From positions 7,688,001 to 7,752,000 of the forward strand of contig CM059584.1 in the NCBI GenBank assembly GCA_030407085.1: a stretch of 64,000 nt of DNA, in the 5' to 3' direction. This document shows, piece by piece, positions 31,347 through 41,557 of the stretch. Each line of letters opens with the position of its first letter. Position 1 is the first letter of the stretch. Both the position numbers and the translations under genes were made by a program. The notes under the pieces were generated by a model. The model made no database searches and was not told where the DNA came from. It saw only the letters and a list, made by a program, of their open reading frames with translations. This stretch comes from Trichopria drosophilae. Lineage: Eukaryota; Arthropoda; Insecta; Hymenoptera; Diapriidae.

Positions 31347-31639
31347 CCATAAAAAAATACCATCCTGGGTTGCAATTTACTTTTGAATTGGAAAAAAATA
31401 ATTGTTTACCATTTCTTGATATTAAGATCATACGAAAAGATAATGGATTAATTACAGACTGGCACCGAAAACCAACTTGTTCAGAGAGATTTTTAAATTT
31501 CAATTGTAACCATCCAACACGTGTAAAAAGAGGAATTGCAACTATGCTAGCTGATAAAGCGATGTTATTATTTGACACTCGATTTCACCAAAAAAATTTG
31601 ATCTTTGTTAACAATTTTTTTGCTACAAAACGGGTTTGA
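31347..31639 (+). pseudogene. Penelope-type reverse transcriptase, C-terminal fragment
   Basis: Reading from KYHPGLQFTFELEKNN, the frame continues with LPFLDIKIIRKDNGLITDW, HRKPTCSERFLNF, HPTRVKRGIATMLADKA and FHQKNL. LPFLD..I....G...TDWYRKPT followed by a stretch beginning at the NH.P motif is the signature at the end of Penelope-like reverse transcriptases. The start is truncated and the frame breaks at 31639, so it is non-functional. Confidence 0.85.
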
Positions 31640-31681
31640 TTTATGATTTATACAGGATACAGTTAAAAAAGACTTCAAACA

Positions 31682-31918
31682 TTGGATAAAAGTAATGATA
31701 GAAACAATATTGTGAAAGAACAAACAAAGGACTATACAAACAACATAGTTTTTCCTTATATTTATAAATTTAATAACAGACTTAAAAAAATATATGAAAA
31801 ATTTAACATAACAATTATAAAGAAACGGTTTAACACCTTAAAAACTTTATTTAAATCAAAAATAATTTATGCAGCGCTCAACACAGTACGTTTATCTCAT
31901 TTTGTCTTGTTAAGTTAA
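31682..31918 (+). pseudogene. Penelope-like element, linker following reverse transcriptase
   Basis: In another frame after the break, TNNIVFPYIYKFNNRLKKI and FNITIIKKRFNTLKTLFKS follow the usual Penelope linker pattern (a short hydrophobic PYI/V segment, then a basic helix, then N.. ..FKP/R-like text) that precedes the GIY-YIG domain. That domain is not present before the terminal repeat begins. Confidence 0.6.
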
Positions 31919-31954
31919 TTGTGTTTTTATTTATTTAATTAATTTTTGTATTTT

Positions 31955-32050
31955 TGTTTAATTTATAAATAAACGCCCTTGATGAGGACTTGAAAAAAAG
32001 TCGAAACGTTGGGCTTGAAACTGTCCAATATAGGACATAAATTTTAGAAG
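31955..32050 (+). ncRNA. Hammerhead-like ribozyme core, second copy with altered core
   Basis: The plus strand has UUGAUGA (31979-31985), GGACUUGAAAAAAAGUC and GAAA (32003-32006), the same layout as the inverted copy. The first core base is U instead of C, which in hammerheads is expected to impair cleavage. Outer pairing AAUUUAU with AUAAAUU is retained by different sequence than in the other copy, as expected for a covarying stem, though AT-richness weakens that argument. Confidence 0.45.
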
Positions 32051-32166
32051 TGTAACGGCCACATTACAATAAATGTTTACTTATTAATGTCACTCTTCAT
32101 TATTGCCAAGAATTATTGTACACAGTTTTATTAAATTAACGCCTACAAACTTCAGTTTGACTTTAA

Positions 32167-33409
32167 CCCATTAACGCTCAAACGGACGAATTTTCAGCAT
32201 TAGTTTGAACATCGATAATTTGTATATAAATGCCTTTAGAAAAATATGAGCTCCACTGTTTCTAACGTAAAATTGTATGCTCTTTCAGAATCTTTCAATA
32301 AAATTTCGATAAAATGAATGGCCAAAAAGCTATATACGTTTTTCTGTTAAAAAACATTGTTTTTCATTACTTCACTTTCACCTCGAAATTGCGTTGGGAA
32401 CATATCTAAGTTGAAAATATCGCGTCCATGGACCCCCAGGATTAAAGGGTACCATATCTGAATTTATAATTCAAGATGGTAGTTTTCAAAATGGCGCCTA
32501 GAAGCTCAAAATTCTTTTTAAAACTTAACCATTTTTTCTTAAAAACTATAGACTTTAGACAAAATTGTCTAAGAACAATGCTTTGGAATGAGTTAAAGAA
32601 TACTCTGAAATTTTATCAGCATTGAATAATACATTGCTTGATTTTTCAAAAATTCGAAAAGTCGAAATTTTCTAAAATGTTATTTTAAAAATTTTAGTAG
32701 ATTCTTTAAATAGTTCTGAGATATTTTTATTGTAAGAAAATTTTCTCTAAAACCTATAGTTTCCAAAAAAATAAATTATTGAAATATAGAAAAGTTTAAT
32801 AATTTATTTCCTTAGAACAAAAATGTCTTAGAATTATTTAAAGAAGCTACTCAAATTTTTTCAGATTTTTTAAATAATTTTTTTCAAAATTTCGATTTTT
32901 GAATTTTTGAAGAATCACGCAGTGTATTATTGCATGCTAATAAAATTTGAGAGAATTTTTTTACTCATTCCAAAGCATTGTTGTTCGTAGAAAATTTTCT
33001 CTAAAGTCTATAGTTTTTAAGAAAAAAAAATGGTTAAGTATTAAAAAGAATTCTGAGCTTCTAGTTGCCATTTTGAAAACTGCCATGTTAAATTATGAAT
33101 TCTGATATGGTACATTTTAATCCTGAGGGTCCATTGACGCGATATTTTCAACTTAGATATGTTTCCCAACGTTATTTCAAGGTGAAAGTGATGTAATGAA
33201 AAACAAAATGTAAAAATGATGTTTTTTAACAGAAAAACGTACATAACTTTTTTGCGGTTCATTTTATCGAAATTTTATTGAAAGATTCAGAAAGAGCATA
33301 CAATTTTACGTTAGAAACAGTGGAGCTCAAATTTTTCTAAAGACACGTATATACAAATTATCGATGTTCAAACTGATACTGAAAATCCGTCCATCTAAGC
33401 ATTAATGGG
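32167..33409. mobile_element. 1.24-kb near-complete palindrome, TTAA target (piggyBac-like)
   Basis: The ends are CCCATTAACGCTCAAACGG and the inverted CCCATTAATGC(TTAGATGG). TTAA flanks both (32163-32166, 33410-33413). The arms can be aligned almost to the centre near 32790, so the whole element is a hairpin of roughly 600-bp arms. The ATGGCGCC motif at about 32490 recurs in other repeats here. There is no coding content. The uninterrupted right arm of the host foldback shows a single TTAA-like site at the matching point. Confidence 0.82.
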
Positions 33410-33922
33410 TTAAATGTTCGTATGAACGCTGAAGAAAATGTTTTGTGGTACAAAAATTTTAATAATCACTGTAAAACTGTAAAAAATTCCAATATAAATC
33501 TGAAAATAGTCGTTGATCATCAATTTTTCCAAAACAAATCAAACCTCTTAAAAATCTGAGTAAAATGGAATGAAGATTGGTTTATCTTATACAAGATGCG
33601 ATTATTTAAACTTAATTTTTAGCTAACTTTAAAGTGTCTTAGTTGAACATTTTTGAAAAATTGACGATAAATGACTATTTTAACAACTATTTTGGAATTT
33701 TTTAGGAATTTAAAGTAATCATCAGACTGTTTTATCGTGAACCATATTCCTCGATGCCAATGGGAAGATTTGAAGTTAAAATGAAGTTTGTAGGTGTTCA
33801 TTTAATAAAACTGCATACCATAACCTAAAAAAGATCGAAAAATTGATTTTATTTAAAATGTCCTCGTGAGATTTTCTTCGTTTTGGTCTTGAAATAATCA
33901 CGTGATATCACTGAAACAATAT

Positions 33923-35790
33923 CGGAAAATGAAATGTATCCACTATTTATATATTTTATCCTATCATTAAATTTTCGAATTTTTAATGTATTACAGATTA
34001 AATAGACATTTAGTTTAATACTTATAGTAAGATTTTATGTAATTATTCATAGTTACCATGTATGGCAGCACTTTTGCAATAACAACGGAAAATAAACAAA
34101 TAAACGGAAAATACAGTGCAACAAAATCTATTGTACAAAATACAAAATTTCGTTGCGTAAAATACGTCAACATTGCGTAAGTTATCGATGCTTTGACGCA
34201 TTTTTATGGAAATAGTATAAAACTTTTAAGATTTTTGATAATTAGGGCAACGAATTTTGCAAATAAAAAAACAATACCAGTGGGACGTGAGCGTTCCATA
34301 GATTTAAAAACATTTTCTAACTTTTAGATTGGCAAAACAGATATGTAATACCGACCGTAGGTTTTATTAGATCAAGAAGATTATGTTCCTACCATTAAAA
34401 AAAATAGTTATTCACTCGTTTAAACAGTACAAAGACTGTAAATGCGGCGTGTTTTGCAGGTTAACTGCTGTGGTCACGTGTCACTCGACAATTTCTTAAA
34501 ATAAAGTGAGCAATAAAGGTTTTTGTGTTAAAATCAGTGCATATATTTTAAAAGTAATATAATTTTTTTTTTGTATTATTAAAGTAAATTTGTGCATATT
34601 AACCTCTATTTGGTTATGTCTTATACAGGGGCTTGTGATTGCAAAGTATGGGATGCGTACGTCACACCAAGACTCAAAAGTGCGTCAATGGAAAAGTTGC
34701 AAAGTAAACAGGCATTTTTATTTTACTGTAATCACGTACTAAATAGCTTTTAAATTTAAATTAAAAATATATTTTTATTCATTTTCGTTACATTAAAGTA
34801 AGATGTTAATATCTGTGGCTCCACCCGACCCATCAGTAACAGACTCTTTCAAATCACATCTAGCACTTTGGATAAAAATTTAATTGTTCAAGATGATTCT
34901 GACGAAGAAAGTTCACGTCTAGTTTATGAAGAAGAGCAAAACACAAATAAGGAAAACGCAGCAACAAGAAAAGGCAAAAACATTTTAAAACGTGTTCAAT
35001 CAAAAAGAAAAACTAAGACTGTCACAAAGTACAGTTTAAAGCTAAAGAAAAAATAGTAAAAAGGGAAAAACAAGATTTAAATGTCGCAAGTACAGTTTAT
35101 TAGTTACATTCAAATTACTCATGTTTCTTAGTAAAATATATTTTTATATCATATCAATTTAATTTTAGTTTTGAAGCTGCAGCATGTATTGATGATGATA
35201 TTGGAAAAATTCTAGCTTTGAATACTTTCTTAAATTTTTTCTGATTTTCAGCATGGGTTTATTAATATGGCCAGGGACTGTACTGATTATGAGCACTGTT
35301 AGCAAATAGTTGAGCAGTTTTTTTACTTTGTTTCCAAATCGACATTCTGACTCAGGCCGTTCTTTCTCACAGCCCCTCAGTTGTAGTTTCAATAATATCA
35401 CAACATTTTCGATGCCCCAGCCAAAAATTGCGATTATATAACCACAATATTATCGTATACTATTTTTTTAACGTTGTGTGCGAAATCCATTGTCATAATA
35501 TTGGTGAAGTTTAGTTTAGGCGGTTGGTAAAATACTTTTACACTGTGGTACTATAGAGGTTATGTTCTCTCTTTATGAACTACGAAAATGATACACGTGC
35601 GTTCTTCGGTTGTTTTAATTCCACATTTGCGCACTGCTATTTTAGCGCAAATCGGCCATTTCGCACACGTAAAACAGCGCGCGAATGTTGGATTTCGCGC
35701 ACAGAGTTAAACAAAAGGAATTTAACCCATTACTGTATGAAATGACATTTTTTTGCTTCAATTTCAATCAAGTATTTCATATCAAAACCC
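33923..35790. other. Region with decayed frames, no gene recognised
   Basis: A segment at 34625-34715 can be read as ACDCKVWDAYVTPRLKSAS, and one at 34868-35056 as a Lys-rich 62-codon frame with an acidic start (LIVQDDSDEESSRLV), which begins at a non-ATG codon after an upstream stop. A frame at 35165-35401 (minus) has no recognisable content. The stretch may hold a decayed DNA transposon. A short CpG-containing block at 35600-35715 (GCGCAAATCGGCC and CAGCGCGCGAA) stands out from the AT-rich flanks. Confidence 0.3.
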
Positions 35791-35928
35791 AAGATGAAAA
35801 AAATTGAAAGTTACATATCCTACTATTTTCGTCGTTGCTCTTTCAGATTTCGAGGTAAAAAAATTGAGTTTCAGCTATCAGGAATTCTATTATGGGGCCA
35901 AATTCGAAAAAAATTGCCAACAAATTGG

Positions 35929-36104
35929 GAAATATTTATTCTTGTCAATTTTTTTCGAGCTATTAAAATATTGAGACGATAGATAAAAGTGGTGTTCAAA
36001 AGTTAAATATTTAATCCACCTTTATCCATCGTTTCAATGTAATCCCAATATTCTAATAGCTCGAAAATAATTGATAAGAATAAATATTCATTCACTTCCG
36101 CCGG
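35929..36104. repeat. Hairpin of about 70-bp arms at the start of a LINE fragment
   Basis: AATATTTATTCTTGTCAATT, TTTTCGAGCTATTAAAATATT and GATAGATAAAAGTGG are inverted as CCACCTTTATCCATCG, AATAGCTCGAAAATAATTG and AGAATAAATATT. The right arm carries coding sequence of the adjacent retrotransposon frame, so the left arm is an inverted partial copy of that start. Such twin-primed inversions are common in LINE insertions. Confidence 0.55.
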
Positions 36105-36484
36105 ATATCAAATTGCAATTGATTTCTGCTCTCATTTTACTTTTCTTTGATTATTGTTACTTAGTGTACAACGATGCCTTGAATTCTTGCTTAAGATTTA
36201 TTTACAATGTTAGACGGTATGAGCATATAACACCCTACCGAATCAAATCGAAATGTCTCTCTGTGCAATCCCGTAGAAAATACTTTCATTGCTGTCAACT
36301 ATATTCATTATTCACATCATCAAGATCAGCATATCTTATCGACCTTTTCCCATTAATTTCAGATGAAGTTTGTCGATCAAATCGCCTCATGTCCACATCA
36401 AGATTTATCATACCTCATTTTCGCACAGACTCCTACAAAAACTCTTTTAGAGTATCCAGCATTTACCTACATCGTTATTCGTGA
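36071..36484 (+). pseudogene. Non-LTR retrotransposon reverse transcriptase, C-terminal fragment
   Basis: The frame reads LPPDIKLQLISALILLFFDYC, then LVYNDAL, LRFIYNVRRYEHITPYR, CLSVQSRRKYF, CQLYSLFTSSRSAYL, RLMSTSRFIIPHFRTDSY and SFRVSSIYL. This is the typical end of Jockey/I/R1-group LINE polymerases (thumb and C-terminal part ending in the FRTDSY.(N)SF motif). The N-terminal two thirds and the 3' tail are missing, and one short deletion after NDAL is likely. It is a dead fragment. Confidence 0.85.
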
Positions 36485-36559
36485 TATTCATTATCATTTC
36501 ACCAATGATTTCTGAAGTTATATATTTGTCTCAATATTGGAAAAATATAAACAAAGTTA

Positions 36560-36649
36560 TGGAAGTGGGGATAGTAAGGGGCTATAACCTTGGATAAATT
36601 TCCGCCATTTTCAAAGAACCGACTGTATAACGCAGGATAGGGACTACTG
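36560..36649. mobile_element. Solo terminus of another pogo-type MITE family
   Basis: Reverse-complemented, the end reads CAGTAGTCCCTATCCTGCG, followed by TTATACAGTCGG, then AAAATGGCGG and GGTTATAGCCCCTTAC. It has TA outside (36650-36651). The layout of terminus, repeated internal motif and ATGGCGG core matches the complete elements nearby, but no opposite end is found. Confidence 0.4.
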
Positions 36650-36817
36650 TATGTTTATTTTCTATTCACGTATTACATAGGATTAGAATGTAAAGAATTT
36701 CAAAGAAAATTGTCAAGAAACCGAAATAAAACTTATTCAATTCGTTTCAATTCTTTTTCGTTTGTTGGGAATATTGTAATTTTCATTTGCTTGATATTGT
36801 AAATTCAAGTAAAATTA

Positions 36818-37487
36818 CAGTAGAACCCCTCTTATTTGAATCGTTTCCCCTCAGGCCTTCCCGCACCACCGCTCAAACATCTCGATACAGTTTACAGTGT
36901 TGACATCCTCAAAGTTGTACAGTGTAAATACCGTTTAACTTAAATTTGCAAACATGTATAGTCGGTAGACAGATATGTAATGAAATTTCAAATAAATTCA
37001 AAATTTTGCATCAAACTCATGATTTACATCATATAAATTATTCAAGAAGCTGCTAATTTCGTAAAATAAAAGTGGTACAATTGAAGGTTAGGATATTGTC
37101 AATTTTTAATGATGTGTTTCAAGACCTCCACAAAAATTGAAAAGTCTTTCATTTGCAAAATAAAAAATAAATTCAATATCAGCAGCTTAGTACCGAATTT
37201 GAAGTGATTTGAAGCTTTCATTAATCATATTTGCAAATTTGAGTTAACATTTTTATCCAAATTTAAAATTCTCTACACATTTTTCAGATAAATTATATAT
37301 ATATATATTTTATATAATTCAACTCTAACATATATACGATGTCTAACAAAAATAAAAAGATATCAGATATTATCATCCACTATTAAAGCGTTAAGTAGAG
37401 TAAGGGGGTAAGGGGAAATTTCAAATAAGAGGGGACGGCGCCACCTTGATAACCATGACCAGTTGAAATAAGAGGGGTTCTACTTTG
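36818..37487. mobile_element. Pogo-type MITE, second copy of the CCCCTCTTATTT family, inverted
   Basis: The ends CAGTAGAACCCCTCTTATTT and AATAAGAGGGGTTCTACTTTG are flanked by TA (36816-36817, 37488-37489). The internal sequence is the reverse complement of 20740-21649 with a deletion of about 240 bp. The shared core includes CTCAGGCCTTCCCGCACC and GTATAGTCGGTAGAC. It has no coding sequence. Confidence 0.9.
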
Positions 37488-37598
37488 TAAAAGCACTAAC
37501 CTCAATTGGTAAAAACTTTATGTTAGACAATTTCTTCATACACATGGAAATACAAATTTATGTACAATTAATTCTGAAGTTATGTATTTGTCTAAATA

Positions 37599-38020
37599 CC
37601 CAACAAACGAAAAAGTATACGAAAAATCCTGGTACGATTTAATACGAAATAAATCTGTTTCTTTCCCACTCTTTCAGTTACAAATGCGAGTATATACGAT
37701 ATTATACGCGATACATAAACGCACATAACCTCAAAGAAACGATTACTTTGGATTATCAAATGATTTAAACTCAAAACTAGAAAACAGAACATTTCTTCAA
37801 AAATTATGAAATGCGGAAAACGATATAATCAATTCTTCGATTAAATTAACAGAATTTAAAGCTATGCTAAGCCGCAACAAATCAATTTTTGTAATTCAAT
37901 TCTAGTATTACAGGTCATATAAAATAGTATAAATTCGAATAAGAATCTCGAATAATCAATACGCAACTAGAAAGAAACAGAATACAAAATATCGATTCCG
38001 TATACTTTTACGTTTATTGG
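37599..38020. mobile_element. 420-bp DNA element with CCAACAAACGAAAAAGTATA termini
   Basis: The inverted ends are CCAACAAACGAAAAAGTATA and, on the other strand, CCAATAAACGTAAAAGTATA. A second full copy in opposite orientation is at 44039-44945, interrupted by a 455-bp MITE. A solo terminus lies at 36753-36771 and an internal remnant near 45786-45860. The superfamily is unknown and I see no target duplication. Confidence 0.7.
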
Positions 38021-38051
38021 GATGGTCAATAGCTCCACAGTGGTCGACAAC

Positions 38052-38335
38052 TAAAGCCAGTTCACTTTATTGCAATCACAAGATTGAAAATTACAAAGAC
38101 GATGTAAAATTACATTTTTTAAATTACACAATCGATGTAAAATTACCACAAGTACCATTACTATTTTTATTTCCACCTTCTGCACTGTAAATTTTACACG
38201 TTCGTGGTAAATTTCCTTCTATTTTCGTTTGATATTTACTGGAAATATGTAATTTTACAATAGCAATAGGAAATCTCAACAAAATCAAAACTCAGAAATG
38301 TAATTTTACAATTACTTTTCACAGTGTTGCCACGG
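38052..38335. repeat. GTAAATTTAC/TGTAAAATTACA motif-saturated element
   Basis: ATGTAAAATTACA, GTAAATTT and TTTTACAAT variants occur about a dozen times on both strands. The ends are approximately CACTTTATTG and CACAGTG. The motif is shared with 45154-45627 and 50780-52540. Confidence 0.45.
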
Positions 38336-38528
38336 TTGTCCGCACTGAATTCGCCTGAAGTCGATTTGGCGGGAGTAAATTATATCGTCGGAAATGGCGT
38401 TCGAATTGGCGCCTAATCTCGCAATTTTAAATACGTAACGAGTATGTATATCATTTAACAGTTTTTAAAGATTTTATTAATGTAATTGACACAGATTTTA
38501 TATAAGTAAACTTTTGGTAATTCCTATA

Positions 38529-38610
38529 CAGTAGAACCTCTCTTATTCTAATTAGTATCGTTTTTCAAAATAGCGCCGACCTCTCTTAGAATCAACCGAA
38601 TGATAACCTG
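38529..38610. mobile_element. Truncated pogo-type MITE end
   Basis: TA then CAGTAGAACCTCTCTTATTC, TTTTTCAAAATAGCGCCGAC and a second CTCTCTTAGAATC follow in the usual order, but the opposite end is missing. It lies directly left of a complete relative at 38626. Confidence 0.55.
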
Positions 38611-38625
38611 AAAATATATTAAATA

Positions 38626-39774
38626 CAGTAAAACCCCTCTTACTTGAACACCCCGTCTATTTGAACAAAATAACCTCGTTTATTTGAACGATTTCTACTT
38701 CCCGTTACCCCCACAACTCGCTCTTACACGGATGCAAATTCCAATGCGCGTGCGCTACTCACGCCGGACGGGTGTATTGCGCGAGAAGTGGGGACAACTG
38801 TTAAGGTCCGAATTCATGAAGCGAAAAATATCCGGATATTTCCCCCACTCTACCATCTTTTCACCCCCACCTGCACAAAATCGCCGGGATATAATATCTG
38901 ACCAAAATCGCCTTTCCCTCGTTTTCATGGAGCGTAAAATATCTGGATATATAATTTGAAATTCTATTAAAAAAAATTAATGCATAAAAAGACCTGTTTT
39001 CTGAATTTATGAAAAATCGTTTTATATTTGTTTCTCTTTCTTGCCTGGAATCTTTAAAAAGAAAGAAAAATAGAAATAATTTAGTTTTATTTTGATTTTT
39101 GCAATTTTGAGGTTATGATGATCGCGCGAAAGATCAAAGCATGGAATTTTAAAGAAATGTCGAGAATATCGATAATGTCCTTGATAAAAATGTAAATATT
39201 TATTATTTGAGTAGATTTAAGTAATTATACAAAATAAATATGAAGATATAAACTGCCCAAATTACCAATTACGATATTCAATTTTAAAATCCCGCCAATA
39301 TCTATAATAGTTCGGCACAGTCCAACTATTTAAACGCATATCTAGCTGCAATTACAGTCCGACCTCCCTAATTGATAACATGCCGGAACCGGAGGAGAAG
39401 TTGAAACTCCATAATTGATAACTTCCCACCTGTCTCCATATTCAATACACTTCCCCTCACTTTACGAACATATCAAATTATGTGAACCAATCAACGCCAT
39501 CAGCCAATAAGGTTTTTCTTCCCTGAAAAGGTTAGAGGGTCGGGTGGGGGAACCAGAGTTGCAATTACGGAGTTTTTGACGTTAATAATTATGGAGGTTT
39601 TTCATTTTGATCAGTTACGGAGGTTATCAATTAGGGAGGTCGGGCTGTACGCTAAGAGGCGGAAAAATATCTGGATATTTTCCCCTCCATGAAAACGTAC
39701 CTTAAGCGTTCAAATAATCAGGGTCGGAGGGGAAATGCTGGCTCGACCCTGTTCAAGTAAGAGGGGTTTTACTT
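38626..39774. mobile_element. Pogo-type MITE, CCCCTCTTACTTGAAC family, with a nested MITE
   Basis: The left end CAGTAAAACCCCTCTTACTT is followed by repeated TATTTGAAC motifs, three within 75 bp. The right end GTTCAAGTAAGAGGGGTTTTA is the inverted partner with a lost last G. TA precedes the left end (38624-38625). The subterminal GGATATTTTCCCC sequence appears on both sides. A different MITE (39355-39647) is inserted inside. Confidence 0.8.
39355..39647. mobile_element. Nested pogo-type MITE, CCTAATTGATAAC family
   Basis: The ends CAGTCCGACCTCCCTAATTG and CAATTAGGGAGGTCGGGCTG (right) are inverted, with TA at 39353-39354 and 39648-39649. The motif ATTGATAACTT or AATTAT...GG repeats inside both ends (CTCCATAATTGATAACTTCC; TACGGAGGTTATCAATT). 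It contains the GTGGGGGAACC-type core. Full length is 293 bp. Confidence 0.88.
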
Positions 39775-39779
39775 ATATT

Positions 39780-41130
39780 ACCGTTTAATTTTTCCCGCCA
39801 TTTTGAATATTTAAAAATCGACAACGAATTTTCATTTAACGATGACGAAAACTCCTAGAGTTTTGTTAACGTGAAATTTGTTGATAACCAGTTTTTAATT
39901 AACGAAGTTTAAAATTTATTTGTGTTTGCTGAAAAGTGTGATAAAATCTTTTGTTTAAATTGAGAATGTAAAACATTTAAGTATGTATTGAACATTTATT
40001 TCTTCAATATATCTGAATACTTAACAAATCTAATTTACATTGAATTTATTTAAGTTGAGAATGTTTAATACTTGTTAATCCTAATAATTGAAAATAATTA
40101 ACATATCATTATTTCTGGATTCAGAAATGGAATTCAAGTAGTTGATAAAATTCAAAATATTGAAACTTTTCAATCGTTTTCCATTTAATGGTTTCATGTT
40201 GCAATCGATTTAAATTTATTTTGGTCCATTACAGAGAATTAAGAATTCAAATTTAAAGCAATCAATTGTAATTTAATAATTCTTCTTGTTAATTTAAATT
40301 GAACATATGGAAACGTAACTTTCAACAGCGAAGAAACTTGAATGTCAAACGAAAGAATTCATTTCGTAGTTTTTCGTACGTTTATAAACAAATTCATGTG
40401 TCTTTCTCGGTTTGAAAGTTCACCTATTAATGTAAACAATAATAAATACCAGGAAAGACTGACATTAGTTTGCATGAAAACTTTAAAATATATTTATACT
40501 AACGTCAATGTTTATTATTTGTAAAAGAAATTAGATTGACGATTTCCCAAAAATTAACATTTACATCCATCAGGGATAAAAATTAAAGAACAACTTGCGA
40601 TCGTAATATTTTATTACAAGCACTTTTCTTTTAATCTATTAATTACAGAATTTCTTCCTCCTCAACAATATAAAAATATCATAAAAATATATTTTCACAT
40701 TTCATATATTAAATAAAATATTTTTTATTTAATATATTACAATTCGATACAACAAGATCTCTCGGACATTACCTTCGGTTGTTTGCTATTATATATAACT
40801 ACAACATAATGTAAAAAATATTACTTTTAAATACACTTTAAGCCCCTTCACAGATGTCATTAAAATTTATTTTACATGTTAACAATGCGCTGACAAAATT
40901 TGGAAAATTCAGTTTCATATTTTAGGTTAGGAATTGACGTTATCGACGAGAGCATTTTGGCTCCGTAAGAGACGTTTAATTTGATACCAACAATTAAAAT
41001 TATTGACAGGATCATTTTAAAAGTCTCTTAGATCCGAGAAGACACCCAAATGTGAAAAAACGTAATATTTTTGTAAATACTGCCAATGGTATCAGACTAA
41101 AATTCATCTTTGCAAATTCAACTTATTCCT
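39780..41130. other. AT-rich stretch downstream of the unknown minus-strand gene, nothing recognised
   Basis: Simple AT-rich DNA with no bounded repeat, apart from a CCGCCATTTTGAA repeat fragment at 39795, and no frame with recognisable content. Confidence 0.4.
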
Positions 41131-41134
41131 ATAA

Positions 41135-41387
41135 CAGTGGTCCTCTCATTATTTTAACTTTTCGAGTCGAGGAAGATGGCGGCTTCCCCTCATCCCCACC
41201 ACTGGTAGTATGAGAGAATAAAAACAGAGAGAGGAGATATAATGGCGTCCTTCACCTGTATGCGCAAGCGCAAACAGCAGTCCCCACTCCTTTGAACACT
41301 TTCAAATGGCGAATGGTGGGGGAACTCTCGAGGGGAAGAAGTTAACATAAGGGACGAAAAAAAGTTAAAATAAGGGGAAGGCCACTG
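41135..41387. mobile_element. Pogo-type MITE, TTATTTTAACTTTT family
   Basis: The left end CAGTGGTCCTCTCATTATTT and the right end AAATAAGGGGAAGGCCACTG are inverted, with TA at the right (41388-41389) and a decayed AA at the left. It includes a perfect AAGATGGCGGC (41173-41183), the GGTGGGGGAAC core and repeated AAGTTAA motifs at the right. A relative is at 61024-61320. It lies 170 bp past the stop codon of the minus-strand gene, so it may be within that gene's 3' UTR. Confidence 0.85.
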
Positions 41388-41557
41388 TAGTATCACATAA
41401 ACGCACCCAATTGAGAACTATGAATTCTAGTCTTGAACTTTAACGAATTCCTATAATTTTACATTCTTAAAATTACATTTGTAGCATGGCGACTTTTCAG
41501 AAATTACACAGTTCTCGAATAAACCAGATTTATACAAAAATGAATTAATCGATCGTT

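Larger units (their letters stand above)
31145..32133 (+). mobile_element. Penelope-like retroelement, 5'-truncated, with inverted terminal copies
   Basis: It is flanked by a 21-bp direct repeat, TTATTGTACACAGTT plus TTATTA, at 31145-31165 and 32113-32133. The terminal segment at the left (31166-31330) is the inverted copy of the terminal segment at the right (about 31915-32095). Both contain a hammerhead-like core and the text CGAAACGTTGGGCTTGAAAC. Between them lies the end of a Penelope-type reverse transcriptase with its linker. The GIY-YIG endonuclease part is missing. It sits in the left arm of a larger foldback. Confidence 0.82.
31045..33922. repeat. Outer foldback hosting two later insertions
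   Basis: The left arm starts ATATTGTTTTCGTGATGCC (31045). It resumes after a Penelope-like insert (AATTAACGCCTACAAACTT at 32134) and again after a TTAA-flanked palindrome (from 33414, with AATAGTCGTTGATCATC). The right arm (about 33640-33922) is the inverted, uninterrupted version of all three pieces. It therefore records the order outer element first, then both inserts. Confidence 0.7.

Noticed and set aside
34868..35056. 62-codon Lys-rich frame as a small gene
   Set aside because: It begins at a non-ATG codon, a stop lies just upstream, and it has only compositional features; probably a transposon relic.
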